Assembly (NCBI GenBank): GCA_902803015.1
Contig: CADCOL010000227.1
Location: 1-7,659, forward strand
Length of the DNA: 7,659 bases
Origin: an uncultured Lachnospiraceae bacterium
GTDB lineage: Bacteria; Bacillota; Clostridia; Lachnospirales; Lachnospiraceae
Reading direction: 5' to 3'
Shown: positions 1 through 7,188 of the stretch, piece by piece
How the letters are laid out: the number at the start of each line of letters is the position of its first letter
How positions within the stretch are numbered: the stretch's first letter is position 1
Position numbers and translations under genes: made by a program
The notes under the pieces: generated by a model
The model's input: only the letters and a program-made list of their open reading frames with translations
Databases searched by the model: none
Told to the model about the DNA's origin: nothing

Positions 1-1
1 A

Positions 2-736
2 AAAAAGAGTAATGTACACGCACTTTCCGATGTGAGCCTTTCGATAGAAGAGGGAGAAATCTTCGGCGTAATCGGTTTGTCCGGTGCCGGAAAGAGTACT
101 CTGGTTCGTTGTATGAATCTTTTGGAAAAACCCACGAGTGGAGAAGTGTGGGTGGACGGAAAGAATCTCTTAAGCTTAAGCGAAAAAGAACTGCGCCTGA
201 TGCGCAGAGAAATCGGAATGATTTTTCAGCATTTCAATCTTTTGATGCAGAGAAATGTGCTGGATAATGTCTGTTTCCCTATGGAAATTGCGGGCGTAAA
301 GCGCCGCGAAGCCAGGGAAAAGGCAATGAAATATTTAAAGATCGTAGGTTTGGAAGAAAAAGCCAAAGCCTATCCTGTTCAATTATCCGGCGGTCAGAAG
401 CAACGTGTTGCCATTGCAAGAACGTTAGCATCGAATCCCCGGATTATTCTTTGTGATGAGGCAACCAGCGCTCTCGATCCGCAGACGACGGGAACGATTC
501 TCAGTCTTTTAAAACAAATCAACAAAGAATATGGAATTACAGTTGTAGTTATAACGCATGAAATGCGTGTGGTAGAGGAAATTTGTGACAGAGTGGCGGT
601 ACTGAATTCAGGCGAACTTGCCGAAATCGGTCCGGTAAAAGAAGTCTTTCATAATCCGAAAAGCAACGCGGCCAAGAGCCTGCTCTTGGAACGAAGAATC
701 AATCAGATGGGAGTGAATGCAGCCGATGGAATTTAA
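2..736 (+). CDS. metN: Methionine ABC importer ATPase MetN, 5'-truncated, lacks the C-terminal NIL domain
   Basis: ATP-hydrolysing subunit of a MetNI-type importer for methionine, acting on the inner face of the membrane. The reading frame is open to the window edge (first full codon at 2, reading KKSNVHALSDVSLS), so the true start lies upstream; the GTG at 32 is internal. In-window residues show Walker A GLSGAGKST (about 25-33), Q-loop FQHFNLL, signature LSGGQKQR, Walker B IILCDEATSALD and the H-loop THE. The LSGAGKST form of Walker A and the directly following metI are typical of MetN. Only about 60 residues follow the H-loop, whereas E. coli MetN (about 343 aa) carries a further NIL/ACT-like domain that binds methionine and inhibits transport. 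That domain is absent here. The stop overlaps the metI start by 20 bases. Family assignment is firm; methionine as substrate is inferred from the family and neighbours. Confidence 0.9.
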   Translation, partial: KKSNVHALSDVSLSIEEGEIFGVIGLSGAGKSTLVRCMNLLEKPTSGEVWVDGKNLLSLSEKELRLMRREIGMIFQHFNLLMQRNVLDNVCFPMEIAGVKRREAREKAMKYLKIVGLEEKAKAYPVQLSGGQKQRVAIARTLASNPRIILCDEATSALDPQTTGTILSLLKQINKEYGITVVVITHEMRVVEEICDRVAVLNSGELAEIGPVKEVFHNPKSNAAKSLLLERRINQMGVNAADGI

Positions 737-1391
737 AGATATGATAACCATGCTTTTAGGCGGTACATGGGATACGCTCTACATGGTTTTAATTTCCACC
801 CTTTTGGGTTATCTGATCGGATTACCGCTGGGAATTCTTCTTACGATCACCGATGCGGACGGAATCCGTCGCAATGTCGTACTTTATAAAATTCTTGATG
901 TAATCATAAATGTTACGCGAAGTATACCGTTTTTGATTCTGTTAATCCTGATTATGCCGTTTACCAAACTGGTAGTGGGCAAGAGTTACGGAACCACGGC
1001 AACCATTGTTCCGCTTACCGTGGCGGCAGCACCGCTTATCGCTCGAATGGTGGAGAGTTCCTTAAAGGAAGTGGATAAGGGAGTTATTGAAGCGGCATTC
1101 AGCATGGGTGCAGGTTATTTTACCATTATCTGGAAAGTTCTGGTAACGGAAGCAAGAACTTCTCTTTTGGTCGGCGTAACGATTGCACTCGGAACCATTC
1201 TCGGTTACTCCGCAATGGCCGGAGTCATCGGCGGAGGCGGACTCGGTGATATCGCAATCCGCTACGGATACTACCGGTATGAAACCGGAATCATGATCAT
1301 AACGGTCGCGGTTTTGGTCATTCTGATGCAGATTCTGCAATGGGCAGGCATGCTGCTTTCGAAAAAGATAGATAAGCGAAGAGGAAAATAA
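717..1391 (+). CDS. metI: Methionine ABC importer permease MetI
   Basis: Membrane subunit of the MetNI importer, 224 aa, close to the usual size of about 217-225 aa. Five hydrophobic segments are visible, beginning near residues 17 (LYMVLISTLLGYLIG), 60 (IINVTRSIPFLILLI), 95, 150 and 190. The cytoplasmic coupling (EAA) motif is EAAFSMGAGYFTIIW followed by KVLVTEA, and the conserved glycine-rich loop GVIGGGGLGD is present; both are typical of MetI. It starts inside the 3' end of metN (20-base overlap), which indicates translational coupling. GGGAG at 709-713 lies only 3 bases before the ATG at 717, so the in-frame ATG at 726 (MEFKDMITM), 12 bases from that site, is a possible alternative start. 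The partner lipoprotein MetQ is not in the window. Confidence 0.92.
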   Translation: MQPMEFKDMITMLLGGTWDTLYMVLISTLLGYLIGLPLGILLTITDADGIRRNVVLYKILDVIINVTRSIPFLILLILIMPFTKLVVGKSYGTTATIVPLTVAAAPLIARMVESSLKEVDKGVIEAAFSMGAGYFTIIWKVLVTEARTSLLVGVTIALGTILGYSAMAGVIGGGGLGDIAIRYGYYRYETGIMIITVAVLVILMQILQWAGMLLSKKIDKRRGK

Positions 1392-1393
1392 AA

Positions 1394-2053
1394 ATGAACT
1401 GGGAAGTCATCAGTTCTTACCTTCCGCTTTACTGGAAGGCAATGTTACTGACATTACGAATAGGGTGGCTCGGAATTCTGTTTGCGATTCTGATCGGGTT
1501 TCTGGTAGCGATTGTACGCTTCTATAAAGTCCCCGTAGTAAGCCGGATTGCGGGTGTGTATATTGAATTCTTTCGGAACACACCGCTTCTGGTACAGTTA
1601 TTCTTTCTGTATTTTGCACTTCCCAAAATCGGGATTCCGATGAATGCGGAATTCACCGGAGCTTTAGGTCTTGCGCTTCTGGGTGGGGCTTATATGGCGG
1701 AAACGTTTCGAAGCGGCCTCGAATCCGTGGCAAAGATTCAGACGGAAAGTGCGATGTCTCTCGGACTGAATAAAAGTCAGACGGTTTTGCATATCATTTT
1801 TCCGCAGGCATTTTCCGTAAGCGTTCCGGCTTTTGTGGCGAATGTGATTTTTCTTTTAAAAGAGACAAGCGTATTCTCCGCAATCAGCTTAATGGATTTA
1901 ATGTTCCGTGCAAAGGATTTAATCGGACTTTATTATAAGACGACCGAATGCCTGGTTTTGCTGGTGTTCTTCTATGCACTGATTCTGATTCCGGTATCCG
2001 TACTCGGAGACCGGCTGGAAAGGAGGGTGCGCCATGCAGAATTTGGGGATTGA
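1394..2053 (+). CDS. tcyL: Polar amino-acid (cystine-type) ABC importer permease 1, TcyL-like
   Basis: Permease of the polar amino-acid uptake family (His/Glu/Gln/Arg/opine type), 219 aa, the normal family length. Visible features are an N-terminal transmembrane segment (about residues 14-42), the typical motif FFRNTPLLVQLFFLYFALP (about 59-77), and the EAA-type coupling loop ESAMSLGLNKSQTVLHIIFPQA. GAGG at 1381-1384 lies 9 bases before the ATG, and the stop of metI is 2 bases upstream. It precedes a second permease and an ATPase, so the importer is probably a heterodimeric channel, as in B. subtilis TcyLMN. Cystine, cysteine or an S-modified cysteine as substrate is inferred from the ligase, regulator and leader peptide nearby; sequence alone shows only a polar amino-acid permease. 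Confidence 0.82.
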   Translation: MNWEVISSYLPLYWKAMLLTLRIGWLGILFAILIGFLVAIVRFYKVPVVSRIAGVYIEFFRNTPLLVQLFFLYFALPKIGIPMNAEFTGALGLALLGGAYMAETFRSGLESVAKIQTESAMSLGLNKSQTVLHIIFPQAFSVSVPAFVANVIFLLKETSVFSAISLMDLMFRAKDLIGLYYKTTECLVLLVFFYALILIPVSVLGDRLERRVRHAEFGD

Positions 2054-2714
2054 CGTATTGTTTAAAGGAACCAATATGCTGCGCCTTCTGGGCGGTTTAT
2101 GGGTGTCACTTCGAATCAGTCTGATTGCGGTCGGTTTCAGCATTGCTCTCGGAATTCCGCTTGGAATGCTGATGACAAAGGATTCCAAAATCGTGAAGGC
2201 GATTGCGAGACTCTATCTGGAAATTGTCCGCGTGATGCCGCAGATGGTACTTTTATTTATCGTATTCTTCGGAACAACCAGAATCTTCGGATGGAATCTG
2301 AACGCGGAACTCGCATCGGTGATTGTATTCAGTTTCTGGGGATGTGCGGAAATGTCGGATCTGGTAAGAGGCGCATTCATCAGCATACCGAAGCATCAGT
2401 ATGAAAGTGCAAGGGCGCTCGGAATGAATTCGTTTACGGTATTCTTCTTTGTCATCCTGCCGCAGACATTGAGGCGGCTTCTTCCGACATCGATTAATCT
2501 GGTTACGAGAATGATTAAAACCACATCGCTTGTCATGATGATCGGTGTGGTGGAAGTTTTGAAAGTCGGACAACAGATTATTGAAGCAAACCGAAACTCC
2601 TCGCCGAATGCGGCATTCGGAGTATACGGAACCGTATTGCTTTTGTATTTTATCGGCTGCTGGCCAATCAGTATGCTGTCGAAGTATCTGGAAAAGAAGT
2701 GGAGTAATTCATGA
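2034..2714 (+). CDS. tcyM: Polar amino-acid (cystine-type) ABC importer permease 2, TcyM-like
   Basis: Second permease of the same importer, 226 aa. It has the family coupling loop [22 protein letters not shown], a downstream segment [20 protein letters not shown], and a charged cytoplasmic C-terminus ([11 protein letters not shown]). The loop after the second membrane segment reads [15 protein letters not shown], which departs from the usual R-N/G-T-P-L-L form kept in the first permease, so the two subunits are not recent duplicates. The ATG at 2034 lies within the last codons of the preceding gene (20-base overlap) and is served by GGAGGG at 2022-2027. Its stop shares an ATGA with the next start. 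The pairing of two different permeases with one ATPase matches TcyL/M/N; the substrate is inferred. Confidence 0.82.
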   Translation: MQNLGIDVLFKGTNMLRLLGGLWVSLRISLIAVGFSIALGIPLGMLMTKDSKIVKAIARLYLEIVRVMPQMVLLFIVFFGTTRIFGWNLNAELASVIVFSFWGCAEMSDLVRGAFISIPKHQYESARALGMNSFTVFFFVILPQTLRRLLPTSINLVTRMIKTTSLVMMIGVVEVLKVGQQIIEANRNSSPNAAFGVYGTVLLLYFIGCWPISMLSKYLEKKWSNS

Positions 2715-3472
2715 GCAAAAAAGAAGAAATCGTCCGCGTGGATCATATTACCAAACGCTATGAAGAGAATGCCATACTCGAAGATTTTTCGCTCTCCGTA
2801 TATGAAGGAGAGGTTGTGGTAATCGTCGGACCTTCGGGCTGTGGCAAGAGCACAATCTTGCGTATCATGAACGGTTTGGAACCGGTTCAGAAAGGAGAGG
2901 TTACCTACCGCGGAGAGAAAGTCGACGGGAAACTCGGAAGCATTACGAGAATCCGTGAAAAGGTCGGAATGGTATTCCAAAGTTACGAGCTGTTTCCGCA
3001 TAAAACGATTCTGCAAAACGTAATGCTGGCTCCGGTTTTGGTACAGAAGCGTGACAAGAAAGAAGTAAAAGAAGAGGCGCTTCAACTTCTTTCGAGAGTC
3101 GGCCTTTCCGAGAAAAAAGACAATTATCCGAGGCAGCTCTCCGGCGGGCAGAAACAGCGCGTTGCGATTGTGCGGGCACTTTGCATGCATCCCGAAGTTC
3201 TCCTTTTTGACGAGGTTACGGCGGCGTTGGATCCCGAAATGGTACGCGAGGTTTTGGAAGTAATTCTTTCGCTTGCCAAAGAAGGAAAGACAATGGTGAT
3301 TGTAACGCACGAGATGGCTTTTGCGGAAGCCATTGCGGACCGAGTGATTTTCCTCGATGCAGGACATATTGAGGAAGAGGGAACGGCGGAAGAATTCTTC
3401 CGTCATCCGAAGAGCGAACGAGCAAAACAATTCTTAAACAGTTTTACATATGACAAGGTGGTACACGAATGA
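2711..3472 (+). CDS. tcyN: Polar amino-acid (cystine-type) ABC importer ATPase, TcyN-like
   Basis: ATP-binding subunit for the two permeases just upstream, 253 aa, a normal GlnQ/TcyN length without extra regulatory domain. Motifs in order: Walker [10 protein letters not shown] (about 39-47), Q-loop [11 protein letters not shown], signature LSGGQKQR, Walker [15 protein letters not shown], and the H-loop THE. The Q-loop 'ELFPHKT' form is characteristic of the polar amino-acid ATPases and separates it from the MetN at the left edge (FQHFNLL). It begins with an ATGA overlap onto the second permease and has GGAG at 2701-2704, 6 bases from the ATG. Its own stop overlaps the next gene's ATG, again as ATGA. 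Cystine specificity is inferred from the neighbourhood. Confidence 0.85.
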   Translation: MSKKEEIVRVDHITKRYEENAILEDFSLSVYEGEVVVIVGPSGCGKSTILRIMNGLEPVQKGEVTYRGEKVDGKLGSITRIREKVGMVFQSYELFPHKTILQNVMLAPVLVQKRDKKEVKEEALQLLSRVGLSEKKDNYPRQLSGGQKQRVAIVRALCMHPEVLLFDEVTAALDPEMVREVLEVILSLAKEGKTMVIVTHEMAFAEAIADRVIFLDAGHIEEEGTAEEFFRHPKSERAKQFLNSFTYDKVVHE

Positions 3473-4098
3473 AAAGAATCCTCTGCTACGGGGATTCGAA
3501 TACCTGGGGACTGATTCCGGGGTCGAATCCGCATCAAAGATATTCAATTGAAAAAAGATGGACCGGAATTCTTCAGAATCTAAGACCGGATTTACAAATC
3601 ATAGAGGAAGGTCTTTGCGGAAGAACCACGGTTTTTGAAGACGCATTAAGACCGGGCAGAAACGGACTCGCCGTGTTGCCGATTCTTTTGGAGAGTCATA
3701 AACCGCTGGACGGAGCCGTCGTAATGCTCGGAACCAATGATTGCAAAACGGTGTACAGGGCATCGGAGTATACAATCGGGAAGGGCATCGAACTTTGCTT
3801 AAAGGAATTGGAAAAGTATATTCCGTCCGAAAAGATTCTACTGGTTTCGCCAATCCTTTTGGGAGAGGATGTCTGGCGACCGGACAAAGATCCGGAGTTT
3901 GATGAACATTCCGTGGAAGTAGCAAGGAAACTGAAGGATGTTTACAAAGAAATCGCGGAAAGAAGATGTACTGCATTTCTTGCCGCAAGCGATTATGTCG
4001 TCGCCAATGATGCGGATTGCGAACATCTGGATGAGGAAGGCCATCGGATATTTGCGAAAGCACTTTCCGATGCACTGTCGGAAATTTGGAGGGGTTGA
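3469..4098 (+). CDS. SGNH/GDSL hydrolase of the arylesterase/acyltransferase (MsAcT-like) type
   Basis: Predicted cytoplasmic serine esterase or acyltransferase, 209 aa, with no signal peptide. All four SGNH blocks are visible: block I YGDSNTWG with nucleophile Ser10, block [11 protein letters not shown] with Gly51, block [11 protein letters not shown] with Asn90, and block [11 protein letters not shown] with Asp183 and His186. The openings [12 protein letters not shown] and EEGLCGRTT, and MLGTND, closely match what I recall of the Mycobacterium smegmatis acyltransferase MsAcT and related arylesterases; block I has GDSN in place of GDSL. The ATG overlaps the stop of the ATPase gene (ATGA), with AAGGTGG at 3455-3461, and the next gene begins one base after its stop, so it is an integral operon member. 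Its natural substrate is unknown; removal of an acyl or ester group from an imported amino-acid derivative is a guess. Confidence 0.85.
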   Translation: MKRILCYGDSNTWGLIPGSNPHQRYSIEKRWTGILQNLRPDLQIIEEGLCGRTTVFEDALRPGRNGLAVLPILLESHKPLDGAVVMLGTNDCKTVYRASEYTIGKGIELCLKELEKYIPSEKILLVSPILLGEDVWRPDKDPEFDEHSVEVARKLKDVYKEIAERRCTAFLAASDYVVANDADCEHLDEEGHRIFAKALSDALSEIWRG

Positions 4099-4099
4099 G

Positions 4100-5344
4100 A
4101 TGACAATGATACAGGATGTTGCCGATTATATTCGAAGCGGTGAAAGCACCGGCAGGTATTTGGGACTTGAGATAGAACATTTTATTGTGAATGAAGACGG
4201 GGACCAGATCGGATTTGATGAAATCAGCAAACTGATCTACGAGGTGGGTACGAAACTCGGGGCGGAGATTCAATATATGGACGGGTATCCGGTCGGTTAT
4301 TATACAGGAACATATTCTACGAGCCTGGAACCTTCCTGCCAGTTTGAAATCAGTATCAATCCATACGGCAGCCTTGAGGAAATTAAAGGAGTTTACCGGG
4401 AATTTCGCAATCTGTGGGAGCCGATTTTTTTAGAACGCGGTTACCGGTTTGAAAACGGCGGGAACCTTGCGAAAGTCGAAGAAGGTAGAATTGCTCCGGA
4501 TCAGATTCCGCTTTCTCCGAAGTCACGGTACAAGTATATGAACCAATACTTTGAGACAAGCGGAAAGTACGGAAAATATATGATGCGGGCTTCCGCATCC
4601 ACGCAGGTTTCCATTGACTACTCATCGGAAGAAGACATGGTCAGAAAACTTCGTGTTCTGCAAAAGATTTCTCCGATTCTTATGATTATGATGGAGAATA
4701 AGAATGTTGAAGATTTTACACTGGATGATGCAACGAAGAGCCATCTTTTGCGAATTCAGGAATGGGATAATCTGGATCCGGAACGTACCGGATATCTGAA
4801 GGGTTCTCTGGATGATGATTTCGGTTATAAAAAAATGGCTGAAGTCATTTATAAGACGCCGTTGATTCTTCTTACGGATAACGGCGAAACGATTGATGTC
4901 GGCCATTTAAGTGCGGAAGAATTAGTCGATACAAACGTAATCTACGAGAATGAAATCGGGGAAGAACGCAGAAAGAAACTGATTGAGCATTTCATGTCCA
5001 TGGGGTTCTTCCATTTTCGGGTAAAGAAGTATATCGAGGTTCGCGTTGCGGACAGCGTTCCGATTGAAAAGGCATTGGGATATGCGGCAATTCTGAAGGG
5101 AATTGTTTACCGGGATGAGACTCTGAAGTCTTTGGATCAAAGATTATCCGGTGTCCGGACCATTGATGAGATAAACCGGGTTGTCGAAGAGATTGAAAAA
5201 TACGGTTTGGATGCCGTAATCTATGAAGAGAAAACAGCTTCGGAGTGGGTGAATGAACTTGCGGATATTGCGACGTCGAATCTGGATGAAGAAGAGGGGA
5301 AGTATTTAAACTATGTGCGAACTGTTTGGGGTAACAGCCGATAA
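4100..5344 (+). CDS. Glutamate-cysteine ligase-like enzyme (GCS2/EgtA-type, ATP-grasp-independent)
   Basis: Predicted to join glutamate through its gamma-carboxyl to the amino group of cysteine (or a related amine) with ATP. It is 414 aa, in the range of the EgtA/plant-type glutamate-cysteine ligase family. Visible family motifs: GLEIEHF (22-28, metal-binding glutamates Glu24 and Glu26), SLEPSCQFEIS (75-85), PKSRYKYMNQYF (140-151), ASTQVSIDY (166-174), and KKYIEVRVADSVP (309-321). I chose the ATG at 4100, one base after the preceding stop, because GGAGGGG at 4088-4094 precedes it by 5 bases and the family motif follows at the expected distance; the frame is open upstream only by overlap with the hydrolase gene. 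No glutathione synthetase follows, so the product may be gamma-glutamylcysteine or another gamma-glutamyl compound. Acceptor specificity cannot be read from the sequence. Confidence 0.86.
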   Translation: MTMIQDVADYIRSGESTGRYLGLEIEHFIVNEDGDQIGFDEISKLIYEVGTKLGAEIQYMDGYPVGYYTGTYSTSLEPSCQFEISINPYGSLEEIKGVYREFRNLWEPIFLERGYRFENGGNLAKVEEGRIAPDQIPLSPKSRYKYMNQYFETSGKYGKYMMRASASTQVSIDYSSEEDMVRKLRVLQKISPILMIMMENKNVEDFTLDDATKSHLLRIQEWDNLDPERTGYLKGSLDDDFGYKKMAEVIYKTPLILLTDNGETIDVGHLSAEELVDTNVIYENEIGEERRKKLIEHFMSMGFFHFRVKKYIEVRVADSVPIEKALGYAAILKGIVYRDETLKSLDQRLSGVRTIDEINRVVEEIEKYGLDAVIYEEKTASEWVNELADIATSNLDEEEGKYLNYVRTVWGNSR

Positions 5345-6086
5345 AAAAATCAATGTAAATTCCTATCTGCAGAAATTCTTCCGTCACAGCAAAGTTCAGC
5401 CGGACGGCTGGGGACTTGCGCTCTTTGACGACGGGAGCGTTTCGATTGAGAAAGAACCGATTAAGGCAAGCGAAAGCAAATATCTGGAGCATCGCCTGCA
5501 GGGGAAAATCCAAAGCGCGAGAATGATGGCGCATATCCGTCGTGCAACTATGGGTGAAGTGAATTTCAATAATACACATCCGTTCAGTGCGATTGATGAA
5601 TCCGGAAGACGCTGGGTACTGGTTCATAACGGTACGATATTTGATGCCCCGGGATTGTCACAATTCCAGTATTCACAGGCAGGAAGCACGGACAGCGAGA
5701 GAATCCTTCTTTATATCGTGGAACAGGTAAACCGAAGATTCTTACAGGATCCCTGCGGATTCGATGTGAATGAAAGACTTGCGCTGCTTGACGAGATTAT
5801 TCTTCGGATTGTGCCGGGGAACAAGCTGAATCTTCTTTTGTATGACGGGGATTATTTCTATGTGCATAAGAACGAAAAAGGAACGCTGTATACCCTGGAA
5901 AAACCGGGCATAGTATTTTTTGCCACAAGACCGCTGGATGACGGAGATTGGAAGGAACTTCCGATTAACCGGTTGCTGGTTTACAAGGACGGAAAGAAGG
6001 TATATACGGGAACGCCGCACGAATACGAATACATTTACGATCCGGAACAGATGAAGCATTTGTTCCTGGATTATGCAGCATTGTAA
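5313..6086 (+). CDS. Class II (Ntn-type) glutamine amidotransferase-like protein
   Basis: Predicted N-terminal-nucleophile amidohydrolase that releases glutamate from a gamma-glutamyl amide, 257 aa, a stand-alone domain like YafJ or EgtC rather than part of a large synthetase. The catalytic Cys2 follows the initiator Met directly (MCELFGV), as needed after Met removal. Other landmarks are PDGWG (30-34), HIRRAT (74-79), NTHPF (87-91), the oxyanion-hole HNGT (105-108) and GSTDSE (124-129). It begins 32 bases inside the ligase gene in a different frame, with AGAGGGG at 5293-5299 (13-base spacing), which suggests tight translational coupling. The ligase plus class II amidotransferase pair resembles EgtA plus EgtC of ergothioneine synthesis, but EgtB and EgtD are not present here. 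It may cleave a gamma-glutamyl bond made by its neighbour; this is inference. Confidence 0.84.
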   Translation: MCELFGVTADKKINVNSYLQKFFRHSKVQPDGWGLALFDDGSVSIEKEPIKASESKYLEHRLQGKIQSARMMAHIRRATMGEVNFNNTHPFSAIDESGRRWVLVHNGTIFDAPGLSQFQYSQAGSTDSERILLYIVEQVNRRFLQDPCGFDVNERLALLDEIILRIVPGNKLNLLLYDGDYFYVHKNEKGTLYTLEKPGIVFFATRPLDDGDWKELPINRLLVYKDGKKVYTGTPHEYEYIYDPEQMKHLFLDYAAL

Positions 6087-6112
6087 CAAAAAGGCAGCAA
6101 AAGGAATGATTG

Positions 6113-6116
6113 AGGG
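6113..6116 (+). promoter_or_regulatory. Ribosome binding site deciding the LysR start
   Basis: GAGG lies 8 bases before the ATG at 6125. The in-frame TTG at 6111-area (6110-6112) would add five residues (MREFV) but the GAGG would then lie inside the gene. The ATG gives the usual LysR beginning MNINQIRYVLKVA. Confidence 0.7.
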
Positions 6117-6124
6117 AATTCGTT

Positions 6125-7030
6125 ATGAACATTAACCAGATTCGATATGTATTAAAAGTTGCGGCATCTTCTTCGATGCGTGAGGCGGCGACGGGACTCT
6201 ATGTTTCGCAACCGGCGCTCTCGGCGAGTATTCGCGAATTGGAAGAAGAACTCGGCATTTTGATTTTTGAAAGAACCAATAAGGGAATCTCACTGACGGA
6301 GGACGGAAGGGAATTCTTATCCTATGCAAAAAAGGTGGTATCACAGTACGAGGTGCTTGAGGACCGCTATATTTTCGTCGGAAAGGATAAGGAGCAGTTT
6401 TCCGTATCGACGCAGCATTATAATTTTGCGATTAAATCGTTTACGAATGTAATCAGAAAAATCGACCCGGAGAAATATGTTTTTTCGATTCATGAGACCA
6501 GGACGATAGAAGTATTGGAGAATGTCAGGGATTTCCGAAGTGAAATCGGAATCGTATCGTATTCCGGCTCGAATGAATCGTTGATTAAGAAGCTGATTCG
6601 TGAGTATCAGCTTGAGTTTACGCCGCTTATGAGACGCGAAACATATATCTATTTCTGGAAGAATCATAAGCTTGCAAAAAGAAAAAACGTATCGCTTGAA
6701 GAACTGAAACAATATCCCTGCGTGGCATTTGATCAGTCCGATGACAGCAATTTCTATTTAACGGAAGAAGCACTGGGAGATTACGATTATGACAAGACAA
6801 TCAAGTCCGATGACCGTGCAACCACGATGGAGCTGATTGCATCGCTGGACGGATATTCCATCGGATCCGGAATGCTTTCGGAAGAGGATGCGATTCTGAA
6901 AGGACTTGTGAGTGTCAAATTAAAGGAAGAAGACCCGTTGATTATCGGTTACATTGTCCGTCGCGGAAGCAAACTTTCAAAGTACGGTGAGGCTTATATT
7001 CAGGAAATAGAGAAGTATAAGGAATTGTAA
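6125..7030 (+). CDS. LysR-type transcriptional regulator, CmbR/CysR-like
   Basis: Predicted DNA-binding regulator of sulfur amino-acid genes, 301 aa, the usual LysR length. The N-terminal winged helix-turn-helix is clear (about residues 3-62), with REAATGLYVSQPALSASIRE (19-38) and the wing segment GILIFERTNKGISLTEDG. The effector domain (about 88-300) has FSVSTQHYNF, SEIGIVSYSG and DRATTMELIASLDGYSIGSG, which resemble, from memory, the CmbR/CysR and MetR-type regulators of lactococci and streptococci. In those, O-acetylserine or related metabolites act as co-inducers. It sits 38 bases after the amidotransferase gene with no visible terminator between them, so it is probably the last gene of the operon. 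Thirteen bases after its stop lies a matching operator. The sulfur link is well supported by context; the effector is unknown. Confidence 0.88.
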   Translation: MNINQIRYVLKVAASSSMREAATGLYVSQPALSASIRELEEELGILIFERTNKGISLTEDGREFLSYAKKVVSQYEVLEDRYIFVGKDKEQFSVSTQHYNFAIKSFTNVIRKIDPEKYVFSIHETRTIEVLENVRDFRSEIGIVSYSGSNESLIKKLIREYQLEFTPLMRRETYIYFWKNHKLAKRKNVSLEELKQYPCVAFDQSDDSNFYLTEEALGDYDYDKTIKSDDRATTMELIASLDGYSIGSGMLSEEDAILKGLVSVKLKEEDPLIIGYIVRRGSKLSKYGEAYIQEIEKYKEL

Positions 7031-7042
7031 ATACTCTGTTTT

Positions 7043-7071
7043 GTGATAAGAAAAACTTATCACTAACGATA
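7043..7071 (+). promoter_or_regulatory. Putative LysR operator (CYS-box): perfect inverted repeat plus third half-site
   Basis: GTGATAAG (7043-7050) and CTTATCAC (7056-7063) form a perfect 8-base inverted repeat around AAAAA. Inside it is TGATA-N9-TATCA (7044-7062), which contains a T-N11-A core (T7047, A7059). Four bases later follows CGATA (7067-7071), one mismatch from a third TGATA half-site. The form TGATA-N9-TATCA-N2-4-TGATA is, as I recall, the CYS-box predicted for the cysteine regulator CmbR in streptococci. It lies just upstream of the candidate -35 element, the expected place for LysR activation, and directly downstream of the LysR gene itself. No T-run follows the repeat, so it is not an intrinsic terminator. 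Confidence 0.72.
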
Positions 7072-7078
7072 AAAACGA

Positions 7079-7107
7079 TTGAATTTTCAAACCTGTTTAT
7101 TCATGAT
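7079..7107 (+). promoter_or_regulatory. Candidate sigma-A-type promoter of the leader/GNAT unit
   Basis: TTGAAT (7079-7084) and CATGAT (7102-7107) are separated by 17 bases; each matches four of six consensus positions. The weak boxes fit an activator-dependent promoter, and the -35 box starts 7 bases after the operator. Transcription would begin near 7114 and give a leader of about 75 bases before the small ORF. An alternative -10, TAAGAT at 7107-7112, cannot be excluded. Confidence 0.45.
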
Positions 7108-7137
7108 AAGATAACCATGTTCCAAGGATAAGGAATG

Positions 7138-7154
7138 CCGCATAACGAATGCGG
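7138..7154 (+). other. Small hairpin in the 5' leader
   Basis: CCGCAT (7138-7143) and ATGCGG (7149-7154) can pair around AACGA, and AGCTTTT follows. The stem has only 6 pairs and the T-run only 4, so it is at best a weak terminator or a pause/stabilising hairpin ahead of the leader ORF. It may be chance. Confidence 0.3.
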
Positions 7155-7171
7155 AGCTTTTGATTAAAGTG

Positions 7172-7177
7172 AAAGGA
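7172..7177 (+). promoter_or_regulatory. Ribosome binding site of the leader ORF
   Basis: AAAGGA lies 11 bases before the ATG at 7189, a little far but usable. It supports translation of the 32-codon ORF, which is essential for the attenuator model. Confidence 0.5.
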
Positions 7178-7188
7178 AAAGAAACGAC

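Noticed and set aside
32..34. GTG as the start of the metN gene
   Set aside because: The frame stays open and family-like to the window edge (KKSNVHALSDVS), so the GTG is an internal Val codon.
2396..3430. Long minus-strand open frame (344 codons) opposite the second permease and its ATPase
   Set aside because: It is antisense to two genes with full family motifs and good ribosome binding sites, its product is rich in Phe, Arg and His without any recognisable domain, and it arises from the codon bias of the plus-strand genes.
3938..4099. Upstream extension of the ligase frame by 54 codons
   Set aside because: It lies wholly inside the hydrolase gene, which has all SGNH blocks to its end; GGAGGGG at 4088-4094 supports the ATG at 4100.
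3599..4273. Minus-strand open frame of 224 codons opposite the hydrolase and ligase start
   Set aside because: Shadow of two well-supported plus-strand genes; low-complexity composition and no family motif.
6110..6124. TTG start for the LysR gene
   Set aside because: The ATG at 6125 has GAGG at the right distance and gives the standard LysR N-terminus.
7043..7063. Inverted repeat after the LysR stop as an intrinsic terminator
   Set aside because: The stem is A+T-rich and no T-run follows; it fits a LysR operator better.
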